Assembly (NCBI GenBank): GCA_013298545.1 | Contig: JAAFIA010000001.1 | Span: 1-64,000, forward strand | Origin: Bacteroidota bacterium | GTDB taxonomy: Bacteria; Bacteroidota; Bacteroidia; Palsa-965 | Direction of reading: 5' to 3' | DNA: 64,000 nucleotides | Shown: positions 54,331 through 63,348 of the stretch, piece after piece | Position numbering within the stretch: position 1 is the first letter of the stretch | How the letters are laid out: every line of letters begins with the position of its first letter | Program-made: the position numbers and the translations under genes | Notes under the pieces: model-generated | Told to the model about the DNA's origin: nothing | What the model saw: the letters and a program-made list of their open reading frames with translations, nothing else | The model's database searches: none

Positions 54331-56460
54331 ATGGCGAACCCGCAACGCTATACCGTTACCGCAGCATTAATTTATGCCAATGGCCCCATTCATATCGGTC
54401 ATTTGGCGGGCTGCTACCTGCCTTCCGATATTTACGTTCGCTTTCTACGCATGAAAGGCGAAGATGTTCTTTTTGTGAGCGGAACCGATGAACACGGCGT
54501 TCCCATTACGCTGCGCGCACGCAAAGAAGGATTGACACCGCAACAAGTTGTCGATAAATATTATACCGTCATTGATCAATCGTTTCGCGATTTCGGAATT
54601 GAATTCGATATTTATTCGCGCACAAGCCGTCCGGCACATCACGAATTTTCTTCGCAGTTTTTCCGTCACCTCTACGACAAAGGTGTTTTCACCGAGCAAG
54701 AAACCGAACAGTATTACGATCCCGAAGCGAAACAGTTTTTGGCCGATCGTTATATTGTAGGAACATGCCCACATTGCGCCAATACCAATGCGTATGGCGA
54801 TCAATGCGAAAAATGCGGCACATCGTTGAGTCCCGATGAGTTGATCAATCCGCACTCCACACTTTCTGGTGCAAAACCTGAAAAGCGAAATACCAAAAAC
54901 TGGTTTCTTCCACTCGATCAATTGCAGCCACAATTGCAAACGTATATAGATGCGCATCCCGAATGGAAGTCGAATGTGGCAGGGCAATGTCAATCGTGGT
55001 TGAAAGATGGCTTGCGTCCACGCGCCATGACGCGCGATTTGGATTGGGGCGTTAGCGTTCCGGTTGAAGGCGCTGAAGGAAAAGTACTTTACGTTTGGTT
55101 TGATGCGCCGATTGGTTACATCACGGCCAGTAAAGAATGGTTTACACAACCCGAAACACGCAATACATTAACCTACGGAGGAAAACCGAAAAGCGATAAT
55201 TGGGAAGTGTATTGGAAAGACGAAAACACCAAACTCGTTCATTTCATTGGCAAAGACAATATCGTTTTTCACTGTTTGATTTTTCCGGCCATGTTGCAAG
55301 TTCATGGCGGTTATATTTTGCCTGACAATGTTCCTGCAAACGAGTTTTTAAATCTGGCGGGCGATAAACTTTCGACATCGCGCAACTGGGCAATATGGTT
55401 GCACGAATACTTGCAAGAAATGCCCGGCAAACAAGATGAGTTGCGGTATGTGTTAACATCCATTAGTCCAGAAAATAAAGACGGCGATTTTACGTGGGAC
55501 GATTTTCAGGCGCGTGTCAACAACGAACTGGTTGCGGTATTCAGCAATTTCGTTCACCGCACGATGGTTTTGACGCAAAAAAATTACGGTTCAAAAGTTC
55601 CGGTTGCCGATCAATACACCAAAGAAGATTTGGTGGTGTTAGAAGAAGCGGCAAAATTTCCAGATCGTATTGGTGCAGCGTTGTCGGCGTATCGGTTTCG
55701 CGAAGCGCAGCAGGAATTGATGAATCTGGCGCGTTTGGGAAATAAATATTTATCAGATACCCAGCCTTGGAAACTCATTAAAACAGACGATGTGCGCACC
55801 CGCACGATTTTAAATGTGTCGTTGCAACTCTGTGCCAATTTGAGTGTGTTGTGTATGCCGTTTTTGCCGTTCACTTCGAAAAAACTGCGCACGATGTTGA
55901 ACCTGGGCGAACTGAATTGGGAACAAGCGAAAAGTACAACCTTACTCGCCGCAGGCCACACACTTACCGAACCCGTGATGTTGTTTGCAAAAATTGACGA
56001 TGCCTTGATCAAACAACAGGTAGATAAACTTGCTGTAATTCGTCAACAACTCGATGCCGAAAAAGCAGCAGCAGAACTTGCCGCAGCACCAAAACCGATG
56101 AACGATCCGTCAAAAATTGAAGCAGCAAAAGGAGAAACTTCTTTTGACGAATTTTCGAAAATGGATATTCGTATTGGAACCATTTTAGAAGCAGAACGTG
56201 TACCGAAAAGCGACAAACTTTTGAAACTGCTTGTTGACACCGGTTTGGATAAACGCACGGTGCTTTCGGGCATTGCGAAACATTATACACCCGAACAAGT
56301 GATTGGGCAGCAAGTAACGATCCTCGTCAATCTTGCACCACGCAAAATGATGGGACACGAATCGCAAGGCATGATTTTGATGGCAGAGAATACAGCGGGC
56401 GAATTGAGTTTTGTTGTGCCGACAAAAACGAATGTGGATAATGGTAGTACGGTGAAATAA
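54331..56460 (+). CDS. metG: Methionyl-tRNA synthetase
   Basis: From the ATG at 54331 the enzyme is 709 residues. Motifs: [15 protein letters not shown] (HIGH motif), zinc knuckle CPHC...CEKC (type MetG1), [14 protein letters not shown] (KMSKS equivalent, KLSTS), the anticodon-binding helical domain, and a C-terminal tRNA-binding domain ([38 protein letters not shown]). It charges tRNA-Met; the fused C-terminal domain gives dimerisation and tRNA affinity, as in many bacteria. An upstream in-frame ATG (54268) is possible but would run through the divergent promoter. Confidence 0.97.
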   Translation: MANPQRYTVTAALIYANGPIHIGHLAGCYLPSDIYVRFLRMKGEDVLFVSGTDEHGVPITLRARKEGLTPQQVVDKYYTVIDQSFRDFGIEFDIYSRTSRPAHHEFSSQFFRHLYDKGVFTEQETEQYYDPEAKQFLADRYIVGTCPHCANTNAYGDQCEKCGTSLSPDELINPHSTLSGAKPEKRNTKNWFLPLDQLQPQLQTYIDAHPEWKSNVAGQCQSWLKDGLRPRAMTRDLDWGVSVPVEGAEGKVLYVWFDAPIGYITASKEWFTQPETRNTLTYGGKPKSDNWEVYWKDENTKLVHFIGKDNIVFHCLIFPAMLQVHGGYILPDNVPANEFLNLAGDKLSTSRNWAIWLHEYLQEMPGKQDELRYVLTSISPENKDGDFTWDDFQARVNNELVAVFSNFVHRTMVLTQKNYGSKVPVADQYTKEDLVVLEEAAKFPDRIGAALSAYRFREAQQELMNLARLGNKYLSDTQPWKLIKTDDVRTRTILNVSLQLCANLSVLCMPFLPFTSKKLRTMLNLGELNWEQAKSTTLLAAGHTLTEPVMLFAKIDDALIKQQVDKLAVIRQQLDAEKAAAELAAAPKPMNDPSKIEAAKGETSFDEFSKMDIRIGTILEAERVPKSDKLLKLLVDTGLDKRTVLSGIAKHYTPEQVIGQQVTILVNLAPRKMMGHESQGMILMAENTAGELSFVVPTKTNVDNGSTVK

Positions 56461-56469
56461 CAAAGCACG

Positions 56470-56985
56470 ATGATACGTTTTCTCTGGATCATAATTATAC
56501 TTGTTGCTGGAATTTCCTTATTGATTTATAAGTTGCGCTCTGTACGCAACATTGCCGGTGGGAATAAAGCGATTAAGCGTTTGCAAGCAGGGACACTTCA
56601 ACCTGAAAAACTTACTGCAGACCATATTTTCATTGCTGCAGAGGTCGCACTAGAAGGCATTCAACTCAATCGTATGGCAGAACTTGTTCAACATATTCCT
56701 GTGGGCGGAAAGATGTTTAATTGGGAGATCAAGTATCTGCAACCGTTTGGAAACAATCAAGTTTTAATTGGTGTGCTTTTTACACACGAAGAATTAATTG
56801 TAACGTCTATTGCTTCTCCAGGGTCTTCCCAAGTAAAGACTGTCGTTTGGATGGAAGTTCGTCCTGAACCGCATCGCAAAGTTATTTCAGTGTATAGCGA
56901 AATGTATAGCAATAATGAAGAGCGTTCGTACATGAAACGTTGTGGAGAAGCGATCTTGCGGGAAGTAGAAAAATTTCGCATTTAA
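56470..56985 (+). CDS. Small membrane-anchored protein of unknown function
   Basis: A 171-residue protein with an N-terminal membrane anchor (MIRFLWIIIILVAGISLLIY) and a soluble remainder: ALEGIQLNRMAELVQHIPVG, VLIGVLFTHEELIVTSI, and VISVYSEMYSNNEERSYMK. It starts 9 bases after metG, so it is likely co-transcribed with it. No family recognised. The anchor has a short N-terminus and a basic residue on the cytoplasmic side, so the bulk is probably outside the cytoplasm or in it; not decidable by eye. Confidence 0.6.
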   Translation: MIRFLWIIIILVAGISLLIYKLRSVRNIAGGNKAIKRLQAGTLQPEKLTADHIFIAAEVALEGIQLNRMAELVQHIPVGGKMFNWEIKYLQPFGNNQVLIGVLFTHEELIVTSIASPGSSQVKTVVWMEVRPEPHRKVISVYSEMYSNNEERSYMKRCGEAILREVEKFRI

Positions 56986-57021
56986 CGATTCTGTCCTACC
57001 TTGCGCATAAATCCTCTATAC

Positions 57022-58764
57022 ATGCGTTTCTTCTTGCTCATCTTGTTTTGTTTGGTCTGTCCATTTTTTATGGCGGCACAAACCATTCCAGCTACGCGCA
57101 CCGTTGCTTGGTCAAACGTAAACAATGCTGGAGCAACCGCGCCAGATGGTCTTGTTCTTAGCATTTTAAGTTACGGTGGCGTGGGCGATGGTATTACACC
57201 AAACGATGCGGCCATCAGCGCGGCACTCGCTGCACTCAATGGACAAAACGGAACAATTGAATTTCCGGCAGGCGATTTCTTTTTTCAAAATCCAATTGTC
57301 CTTCCCGACAGCACGGCCTTGCGCGGACAAAGCGCGACACAAACAACCTTGCGTTTTAATTTAGGCGGCGTTGCCAATGACCTTATTCAACTGCGCGGAA
57401 CGTTGGTGAATGTGGCCGATACATTTGCACTTGCAGCAACCGTAGGCGATACGTTTTTGGTTTGCACCAACACACCACACGTAAGCGCGGGCGATTGGAT
57501 TAAAATTTCTGCAGTGGATACTTTGCTTGTTACCTCAACATGGGCTTGGTACACAACCGGACAAGTAGTTGAAGTAAAAGCAGTACACGGCGATACGGTT
57601 GTTTTGTACAGTGCGTTGCGACGGAGTTATAGCTTAACAGATTCGCCCCGCTTTCGGAAAATAAATCCGCGGCGCGAGTGTAAAATTTCGTGCTTGAAAA
57701 TTTTGCGCATGGACGCAACCGTTGGCCAATCGAGTCATATCGATTTGAAATATGCTGTGCATTGTACCGTGCTTGGTGTAGAAAGCGAGAATACGAATTT
57801 TGCACATGTTTCTATTTCTGCATCGTCAGATGTGTTGGTGCATGGTTGTCATTTTCACCATGCGTTTGCGTATGGCGGCGGTGGACAAGGTTATGGCGTG
57901 GCCATTCAAGATGCGGTGAGTGAGTGTTTGATCGACAACACGTGTTTCAATCACTTGCGGCATTCGATGTTGATACAAGCAGGATCGAATGGAAATGTTT
58001 TTGCTTACAATTATTCTACTGATCCGTATTGGAGTTCGTTCCCAAACAATTCGGCGGGCGATATGGTGTTGCATGGCAATTATGCGTACGCCAATTTGTT
58101 TGAGGGCAACATCGGACAAAACATGGTCATTGATGCTTCGCATGACGAGAATGGGCCGTACAATACGTATTTCAGAAATCGGGCGGAACTGTATGGTTTG
58201 GTGATGAGCAGCGCGGTGGCGGGCAACGATCAAAATTATGTGGGCAATGAAATTCCGAACACAGCGATTTTTATGGGCAATTACACGCTTTTCGGAACTG
58301 GACATTTTGAATTTGGGAATAATGTGCGCGGCACGATCACGCCAGCAAACACAAGCAATCTTCCTGAACCATCGTTGTATTTGACGGCTGCTCCTGCGTA
58401 TTTTGGACTGATGAATTGGCCGCCCATTGGTCCGCCAGGCGCATACAACACGTATTCGATTCCTGCGCGTGATCGGTTTTTAGCCGGCAATTTCACCGAT
58501 TGTTCGATGCCGATTATTTTGACACAAGAAACGCATACGGTTTCGGATTGGTGTATGTATCCAAATCCGACGAGTGATTTTTTCTATGTGGGAAATTTGA
58601 ACAACGAGCCGCATCAGTTGGCCTTGGTCGATTTGTTTGGACAAATTCTTTTTCAAGAGACCTTTTCTGATACGCACTTTGAATTAGATGTTCGTGCGTT
58701 TGCAGCGGGTGTTTATTTTATTTGTGTGGATGGCAAGTGCGCGCGGGTAATTGTGCAGCATTAA
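57022..58764 (+). CDS. T9SS cargo with right-handed beta-helix domain (pectate-lyase-like)
   Basis: From the ATG at 57022 the protein is 580 residues; the upstream TTG at 57001 is disregarded. A signal peptide (FFLLILFCLVCPFFMAAQ) is followed by a beta-helix region that begins in the Pectate_lyase_3 manner: LSYGGVGDGITPNDAAISAALAAL, IEFPAGDFFFQ, then ladder strands (VLVHGCHFHHAFAYGGGG, NTCFNHLRHSMLIQAGSNG, MVLHGNYAYANLFEGN). The C-terminus is a type A sorting domain (WCMYPNPTSDFFYVGNL to the end). Likely a surface or secreted polysaccharide-binding or degrading protein; no catalytic triad is obvious. Confidence 0.78.
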   Translation: MRFFLLILFCLVCPFFMAAQTIPATRTVAWSNVNNAGATAPDGLVLSILSYGGVGDGITPNDAAISAALAALNGQNGTIEFPAGDFFFQNPIVLPDSTALRGQSATQTTLRFNLGGVANDLIQLRGTLVNVADTFALAATVGDTFLVCTNTPHVSAGDWIKISAVDTLLVTSTWAWYTTGQVVEVKAVHGDTVVLYSALRRSYSLTDSPRFRKINPRRECKISCLKILRMDATVGQSSHIDLKYAVHCTVLGVESENTNFAHVSISASSDVLVHGCHFHHAFAYGGGGQGYGVAIQDAVSECLIDNTCFNHLRHSMLIQAGSNGNVFAYNYSTDPYWSSFPNNSAGDMVLHGNYAYANLFEGNIGQNMVIDASHDENGPYNTYFRNRAELYGLVMSSAVAGNDQNYVGNEIPNTAIFMGNYTLFGTGHFEFGNNVRGTITPANTSNLPEPSLYLTAAPAYFGLMNWPPIGPPGAYNTYSIPARDRFLAGNFTDCSMPIILTQETHTVSDWCMYPNPTSDFFYVGNLNNEPHQLALVDLFGQILFQETFSDTHFELDVRAFAAGVYFICVDGKCARVIVQH

Positions 58765-58784
58765 ATTACGAATGCGTAATTTTG
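58765..58784 (+). terminator. Weak hairpin after the beta-helix cargo gene
   Basis: ATTACG-AATG-CGTAAT followed by TTTTG; a 6 bp AT-rich stem. Weak candidate terminator. Confidence 0.35.
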
Positions 58785-58800
58785 CTCAGATTGATTTCTT

Positions 58801-58872
58801 GGTCTCGTAGTTCAATGGATAGAATAGAAGTTTCCTAAACTTTTGATACAGGTTCGATTCCTGTCGAGACTA
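58801..58872 (+). tRNA. tRNA-Arg (anticodon CCT)
   Basis: Acceptor GGTCTCG pairs with CGAGACT (one G-U), anticodon stem GAAGT/ACTTT (one G-U) with loop TTCCTAA, anticodon CCT for AGG, and T-arm ACAGG-TTCGATT-CCTGT. 72 bases with discriminator A; CCA not encoded. Confidence 0.93.
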
Positions 58873-58985
58873 CTTCAAAACGCAAAATCCCCCCACCCCG
58901 CACATTTTGCAAGGCCCATACAACAGCACTCCACCATTCCCATCACCAAGCCATGTTGAGGGTTTGCCGCTTGTCTTTACTCGAT

Positions 58986-59417
58986 TTATCCCTTATCGTT
59001 CGGGTCATGCTCTACCATCCATTCAATCCCGTATTTATCTCTAAACATGCCAAAGTAAGTGCCCCAAGGACTATTGGAAATCGGAAATTCAACTTGTCCG
59101 CCAGCAGAAAGTCCGTTGAATAATTTATCTGCCTCTTCTTTACTTTCTGCACTGATGGCTATTTTCGATCTGTTCTCATTTTCGTTTGTTAGCCCCAAAA
59201 TTTCAGGCACGTCATTCGCCAATAAAACGTTTTTCCCGATGCGTAAACCAATGTGCATGATTTTATTCGCTTCATGCTCCGCAACAGGAAATTCGGCACT
59301 TGCCATTTCTTTGAAACGCATGATTTTTGTAAACTCTCCGCCAAATACGGATTTGTAAAAATTGAATGCTTCTTCGGCATTGCCATTGAAATTGATGTGC
59401 GGATTGATACGTGCCAT
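58986..59417 (-). CDS. VOC-family (PhnB-like) protein
   Basis: A 143-residue protein of the VOC/glyoxalase fold: NPHINFNGNAEEAFNFYKSVFGGEF at the start, EANKIMHIGLRIGKNVLLAND, and SPWGTYFGMFRDKYGIEWMVEHD at the end, all typical of PhnB-like proteins. Reaction unknown; members include metal-dependent lyases, dioxygenases and antibiotic-binding proteins. It sits just after tRNA-Arg in an AT-rich stretch that may be a cassette region. The ends match the domain length, so it appears intact. Confidence 0.87.
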   Translation of the reverse strand: MARINPHINFNGNAEEAFNFYKSVFGGEFTKIMRFKEMASAEFPVAEHEANKIMHIGLRIGKNVLLANDVPEILGLTNENENRSKIAISAESKEEADKLFNGLSAGGQVEFPISNSPWGTYFGMFRDKYGIEWMVEHDPNDKG

Positions 59418-59625
59418 ACTGTTTTTGTGTTTAATTATTTTCGTTTGGGTTGTTTACTGCATTTTCAAATCGGGCCTTTTTTCAATCATCTACTCGTATT
59501 GGTTTTTTGCTATTGCCTATACCGTTTTTCGGTTTGACGATGGGAGACTTTTACCATAAAACGGTCTATGGAACACGAAACTCCGCCTTTAGGCTTGGGC
59601 TTTTGGTGCTGATGTTTCTGTTTTC

Positions 59626-60450
59626 TTAATTGTCTTTAATTCCATTATCGCTGTTTGGTTTTGAAGTTGGTTTCCTGAAAATGTCATAGTAAAAGCCTAT
59701 TACAAAAAAGTCTCGTCCTGTTTCATCATTAATTTTATAATCGAATTGATATAAATAACCTAGCTGTATAGAAGCTGTTTTTAATGGTTTGTAATTGAAT
59801 GCAAACATCAATCTGTTTCGTTCAAAATAAGGTTCGTTATCGGTGAAAAATATTTCGTCGCTTACACTAACTTGAAATGGCTTGTATTCATTTTTTTCTT
59901 TACCAAATGGAAAAGCAAGCCCAAGTCTATACCTAAACCTATTGCGATAGCCATTACTTGTAAATCTAGACTCTGCACGATAGCGTTGTTCAATCTTCAA
60001 CTTTCCTATTGCTTGAAAAAATACGAGTTGCGGCCAAAGCCTAAATTCGTCATTGTTTTTTGGCAAAACAAAATTGCCGCCCTCCTTGTAGGTTTGATAA
60101 CTACCTGCAGCTAACGTCAGCATAACGTTTTTATGGACTTTGTAGTTAATTCCTCCTTTATATTCGTAATAATGAAAGTTGTCGTAAAATTTTAGCGAAC
60201 GTAGCTGTGCTTCACCAAAAAAACTGAGTTTATCAGAATGGTTATATTTTAAATTTAAAATGTTCCAGCTACCAAAATCAGAAGATTGAGCGGTTAACGT
60301 TTTTATTGAAAGGCAAAAGAAAACGATGAAATATGCTATGAGAAAAACACTTCTTTCTAAGCACCTTAGTCTTGTTTTTTTTGAATTGCTTGTCACAATA
60401 GTTTGTTTTTTCACCAATCGCCTATTTTGCTCCTGATTGGTTATGGTCAA
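59626..60450 (-). CDS. DUF2490 family beta-barrel-like protein
   Basis: A 274-residue protein with the DUF2490 pattern: SSDFGSWNILNLKYNHSDKLS, GEAQLRSLKFYDNFHYYEYK, FRLWPQLVFFQAIGKLKIEQRYRAE (in parts), RFRYRLGLAFPFGKE and FNYKPLKTASIQLGYLYQFDY. A hydrophobic segment (VFLIAYFIVFFCLSIKTLTAQ) acts as signal peptide after a long, basic N-terminal tail, so the true start may be a later non-ATG codon. The gene is strongly AT-rich (a sampled 60-base line is 25 percent GC), suggesting transfer. Confidence 0.75.
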   Translation of the reverse strand: MTITNQEQNRRLVKKQTIVTSNSKKTRLRCLERSVFLIAYFIVFFCLSIKTLTAQSSDFGSWNILNLKYNHSDKLSFFGEAQLRSLKFYDNFHYYEYKGGINYKVHKNVMLTLAAGSYQTYKEGGNFVLPKNNDEFRLWPQLVFFQAIGKLKIEQRYRAESRFTSNGYRNRFRYRLGLAFPFGKEKNEYKPFQVSVSDEIFFTDNEPYFERNRLMFAFNYKPLKTASIQLGYLYQFDYKINDETGRDFFVIGFYYDIFRKPTSKPNSDNGIKDN

Positions 60451-60652
60451 TTTACGCTTGCACTAATAGGTTTCGGTTTGGCGATGTAGCTGATTTTAAT
60501 GCTAATGTTACATAGAAACACTTCATTTATCAATAAACAAACTTACACCAATCCGCCCAAAATCCAGAAACATTAAAACCTATTTCCTCACCAATCCCAA
60601 ACATCCAAATTTATTCTTTTTACAAATGGTCCTCCATTTTTGAACACAAAAA

Positions 60653-60679
60653 AACCCGTTCAGGAATCCTGAACGGGTT
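60653..60679 (-). terminator. Terminator after cspA
   Basis: AACCCGTTCAGG (60653-60664) and CCTGAACGGGTT (60668-60679) form a near-perfect 12 bp stem with a T-run on the minus strand. Confidence 0.88.
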
Positions 60680-60698
60680 GTCAAAAACAGTAATACGA

Positions 60699-60893
60699 TT
60701 ACTGAGCCAAACGCACATCAACAGCGTTCAAGCCACGACGGCCTTCTTCTACTGTGAATGTAACGATGTCGTCCTGACGGATTTCATCTTTAAGACCTGT
60801 AACGTGTACAAAGATATCTTGTGTTGTGCCGTTTTCGGTGATGAAGCCAAAACCTTTAGCTTCGTTGAAAAATTTTACTTTACCAGTTTTCAT
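60699..60893 (-). CDS. Cold-shock protein, CspA family
   Basis: A 64-residue single cold-shock domain: MKTGKVKFFNEAKGFGFI with RNP1 KGFGFI, and DIFVHVTGL containing RNP2. It binds single-stranded RNA and DNA and prevents RNA structure, whether or not it is cold induced. It is monocistronic with a strong terminator downstream and a region of about 60 bases upstream that includes a TTATCCC/GGGATAA hairpin (60942-60960). CspA genes often have structured leaders that control translation; none can be proved here. Confidence 0.95.
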   Translation of the reverse strand: MKTGKVKFFNEAKGFGFITENGTTQDIFVHVTGLKDEIRQDDIVTFTVEEGRRGLNAVDVRLAQ

Positions 60894-61186
60894 TGTGTTG
60901 AATTGATTTTGTTAACTCTATTTATTTAAATGAACTATTTTATCCCAACGCGGGATAAGGCGGTATTCTTTTACAGTAGTAGTGGAGGAAACTGCCAACG
61001 TTTGAAGAACTATAATTTGTGGCAGCTGTAACACAAGTATCAGAATAATTACGGCAAATATACGACGAATAAACGGCCATTCCTAATTCTCTGCATTTAT
61101 TCGGCTCTTTTAACACTTTATTTGCTACATTAGAGCCGCTTAACTAGCACAAAACCCATTTGACACCATCCAAAATCATCCTCCCG
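60894..61186. other. 293 bp divergent region between cspA and the lysyl-oxidase-like gene
   Basis: No gene. It carries a TTATCCC-AACGC-GGGATAA hairpin (60942-60960). No exact promoter match was found; TACATTAG upstream of the + strand gene (61127-61134) is only a weak candidate. Confidence 0.6.
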
Positions 61187-63274
61187 ATGAAAAAAATTTT
61201 ACTCCTTGGCGTATTCGCACTTGGTACTTACACCGCCTCCGCGCAATGTACTACCACCAACGCTACTTCGTGCCAATGCCAAAATCAAAGCCAAACCAAT
61301 TGCTCGCTGCTGCCTGATATTACCATCTCTTGGCAAGCCATCAACAACGGCGGTTATATTGAGTATTCGCAAACATCGACCGATGTAACCTATAACCAAG
61401 GACCAAATGCTGGTCGCCTTCGCGTTACAGGCTCTACACCCAATATCGGTCATGGCCCGCTTACTGCGCGTGGCGTTGATTCGCTCGGCCAACGCTGGTT
61501 TATCTGCGGAACAGATACGTTCACCATCAATGATCCAAATTCGTCGCAAACATTTGTTTGTCCCAACGGCGATCCCAATCCACATCAAATCATTTTCCAG
61601 CGCGTCTATCAAAAGTCTGGAAATACCATGACGTATTACGAACGTCCTGCCGGAACCATGACGTACCACCCAACACACGGACACAACCACGTGGATCAAT
61701 GGGATGTACACACCCTCCGCATCGACAATGGCGATCCGAATCCGCTCAACTGGCCAATTGTTGGAACCGGTCAGAAAATGGGTTTCTGTTTGATGGATTA
61801 TGGCCAATGCGGCGCTAGCGGCTACATTGGTCATTGCCGCGACGACAATACCGTTTTCAATCAAGGCAATACGCTCATCAATTCCGATTTTCCTAACTGG
61901 GGACTTGGCGGCGGTCAATACAACTGCTCACAAATTGAACAAGGTATTTCTTCTGGTTGGACAGACGTTTACGGCAAACACCTCGATGGTATGTGGATCA
62001 ACATTCCTCCCGGAACTTGCAATGGCCAATACTACATCGTTTTTGAAGTTGATCCCAACAACAACTTTTTAGAAGAAAACGATGGCAACAACTACACCGC
62101 TGTTCCAGTAACATTAACTTTACAAGAAGCTCCAGGCAATGGCATTTATCTAATTTCTGCCGATCGTAATCCGGTGATTTGCCCGAACGAAAACATTACC
62201 CTCACGGCTACTGCAGGAACAGCGTTTTTGTGGAGCACAGGCGACACCACACAAAGCATCATTGTAAATCAACCCGGTACTTATACTTGCGATGTTACAA
62301 ACTATTGTGGTGTTGGAACAGCAACCTTTACCGTTTATGCAACAAGTACAACCGCACCAACATCGGCTGATGATACGGTTTGCTCTGGTTATAGCCTTAC
62401 ACTCAACGCCAATGGCGCTGGCACACTCCGCTGGCGCGATAATTTGGGCAACGTTGTAGGCACAGGAACATCTTACACCACACCCAATCTCAATGCCTCA
62501 ACTTTCTACACTGTTGAAAGTGTTACTACACAATCTGACAGCACATACGCAACGCCACACAACAAAAACATGGGTAGCGGCGGAAACGTAACGTCTGCAC
62601 AGTACGAGATCTTCAACGTGTACACTGCTTGCACCTTGCTCGATGTACGCGTATATGCCAACAACGCCGGCAACCGCACCATTCAATTGCAAGACTCTGC
62701 CGGAAACGTACTCCAAACCACAACCGTTGCCCTCGTTGCTGGCGACCAACGCGTTCCGTTGAATTTCAACTTGACACCAGGAAATAATTACCGCCTTGCC
62801 GGAACAGGTACTACCAATTTGTTCCGCAACGATGGTGGCGTTTCTTATCCGTATGATGTAGCTGGTGTGGTTCGCATCACCAATTCTTCTGGCGGCCTCG
62901 CTCGGTACTACTTCTTCTACGATTGGCATTTGGCAACAACAAACGAAGTATGTGTGAGTAACCAAACTACCGTTAACGTTTTTGTCGATCCTTGCCTTGG
63001 TCTTGGTGGAAATACCCTTTTCAGCAATTCTATTCAAGTGGCTCCAAACCCTAGCAATGGTCAGTTTACCGTAAACTTCGATGCGCCAGTGCGTAACGAT
63101 GTTGCTGTTCAAGTTACCGATCTTGTTGGACGTGTTGTTTATGCCGATATCATGCAAAATGTTCAAGGCCGCAACACACGCGACATCAATTTGCAATCGC
63201 TTTCAAAAGGTGTTTATTTGTTTAGCCTTGTTTACGAAGGCAAAGCATATACCCAAAAGATCATCATCGAATAG
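61187..63274 (+). CDS. T9SS cargo with lysyl-oxidase-like domain, Ig-like region and type A sorting domain
   Basis: From the ATG at 61187 the protein is 695 residues. Signal peptide LLLGVFALGTYTASAQ is followed by a lysyl oxidase-like domain (about residues 40-320) with copper motif HxHxH at His164, His166 and His168, Lys197 in GQKMGFCLMD (compare GHKASFCLED, whose lysine makes the LTQ cofactor) and Tyr262 in WTDVYGKHLDGMWI (compare WDTYRHDIDCQWID). The end EVDPNNNFLEENDGNN matches the LOX C-terminus. The middle is Ig-like; the C-terminus (NSIQVAPNPSNGQFTVNF and YTQKIIIE) is a type A sorting domain. Vertebrate LOX oxidises lysines to crosslink collagen. The stop TAG is inside a 26 bp repeat. 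Confidence 0.85.
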   Translation: MKKILLLGVFALGTYTASAQCTTTNATSCQCQNQSQTNCSLLPDITISWQAINNGGYIEYSQTSTDVTYNQGPNAGRLRVTGSTPNIGHGPLTARGVDSLGQRWFICGTDTFTINDPNSSQTFVCPNGDPNPHQIIFQRVYQKSGNTMTYYERPAGTMTYHPTHGHNHVDQWDVHTLRIDNGDPNPLNWPIVGTGQKMGFCLMDYGQCGASGYIGHCRDDNTVFNQGNTLINSDFPNWGLGGGQYNCSQIEQGISSGWTDVYGKHLDGMWINIPPGTCNGQYYIVFEVDPNNNFLEENDGNNYTAVPVTLTLQEAPGNGIYLISADRNPVICPNENITLTATAGTAFLWSTGDTTQSIIVNQPGTYTCDVTNYCGVGTATFTVYATSTTAPTSADDTVCSGYSLTLNANGAGTLRWRDNLGNVVGTGTSYTTPNLNASTFYTVESVTTQSDSTYATPHNKNMGSGGNVTSAQYEIFNVYTACTLLDVRVYANNAGNRTIQLQDSAGNVLQTTTVALVAGDQRVPLNFNLTPGNNYRLAGTGTTNLFRNDGGVSYPYDVAGVVRITNSSGGLARYYFFYDWHLATTNEVCVSNQTTVNVFVDPCLGLGGNTLFSNSIQVAPNPSNGQFTVNFDAPVRNDVAVQVTDLVGRVVYADIMQNVQGRNTRDINLQSLSKGVYLFSLVYEGKAYTQKIIIE

Positions 63275-63296
63275 TTGATCTATCAACCAATTTAAA
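63271..63296. repeat. 26 bp dispersed repeat, copy 2 (at the lysyl-oxidase-like gene's stop)
   Basis: Identical to 33600-33625, with the GTTGATCTATCAAC palindrome. The gene's TAG stop is at 63272-63274, so the repeat begins one base before it; the last three bases overlap the terminator. Confidence 0.9.
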
Positions 63297-63332
63297 CGCC
63301 GCCGTTAGCTTTGTCTATCCGGCGGCGTTTTT
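63294..63332 (+). terminator. Strong terminator after the lysyl-oxidase-like gene
   Basis: AAACGCCGCCG (63294-63304) and CGGCGGCGTTT (63320-63330) form a perfect GC-rich 11 bp stem with a T-run. Confidence 0.88.
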
Positions 63333-63348
63333 CAACTACATAAATCGC

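Noticed and set aside
54445-55149. Long open frame on the minus strand inside metG
   Set aside because: It lies across strongly conserved metG sequence; a shadow frame.
55300-55420. KLSTS in MetG as a degenerate KMSKS
   Set aside because: KMSKS variants of this type occur in functional bacterial MetRS enzymes and the context is otherwise normal.
58801-58872. tRNA-Arg as the attachment site of an integrated element
   Set aside because: I found no second copy of the tRNA 3' end downstream in the window and no integrase; the island idea is kept only as a weak cassette hypothesis.
59418-59625. Possible small gene between VOC and DUF2490
   Set aside because: Short plus-strand frames there have no start signal, family or codon pattern; the region is AT-rich with a candidate cassette motif only.
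60894-60960. Riboswitch or cold-shock leader element for cspA
   Set aside because: Only one small hairpin is visible and no conserved motif; evidence insufficient.
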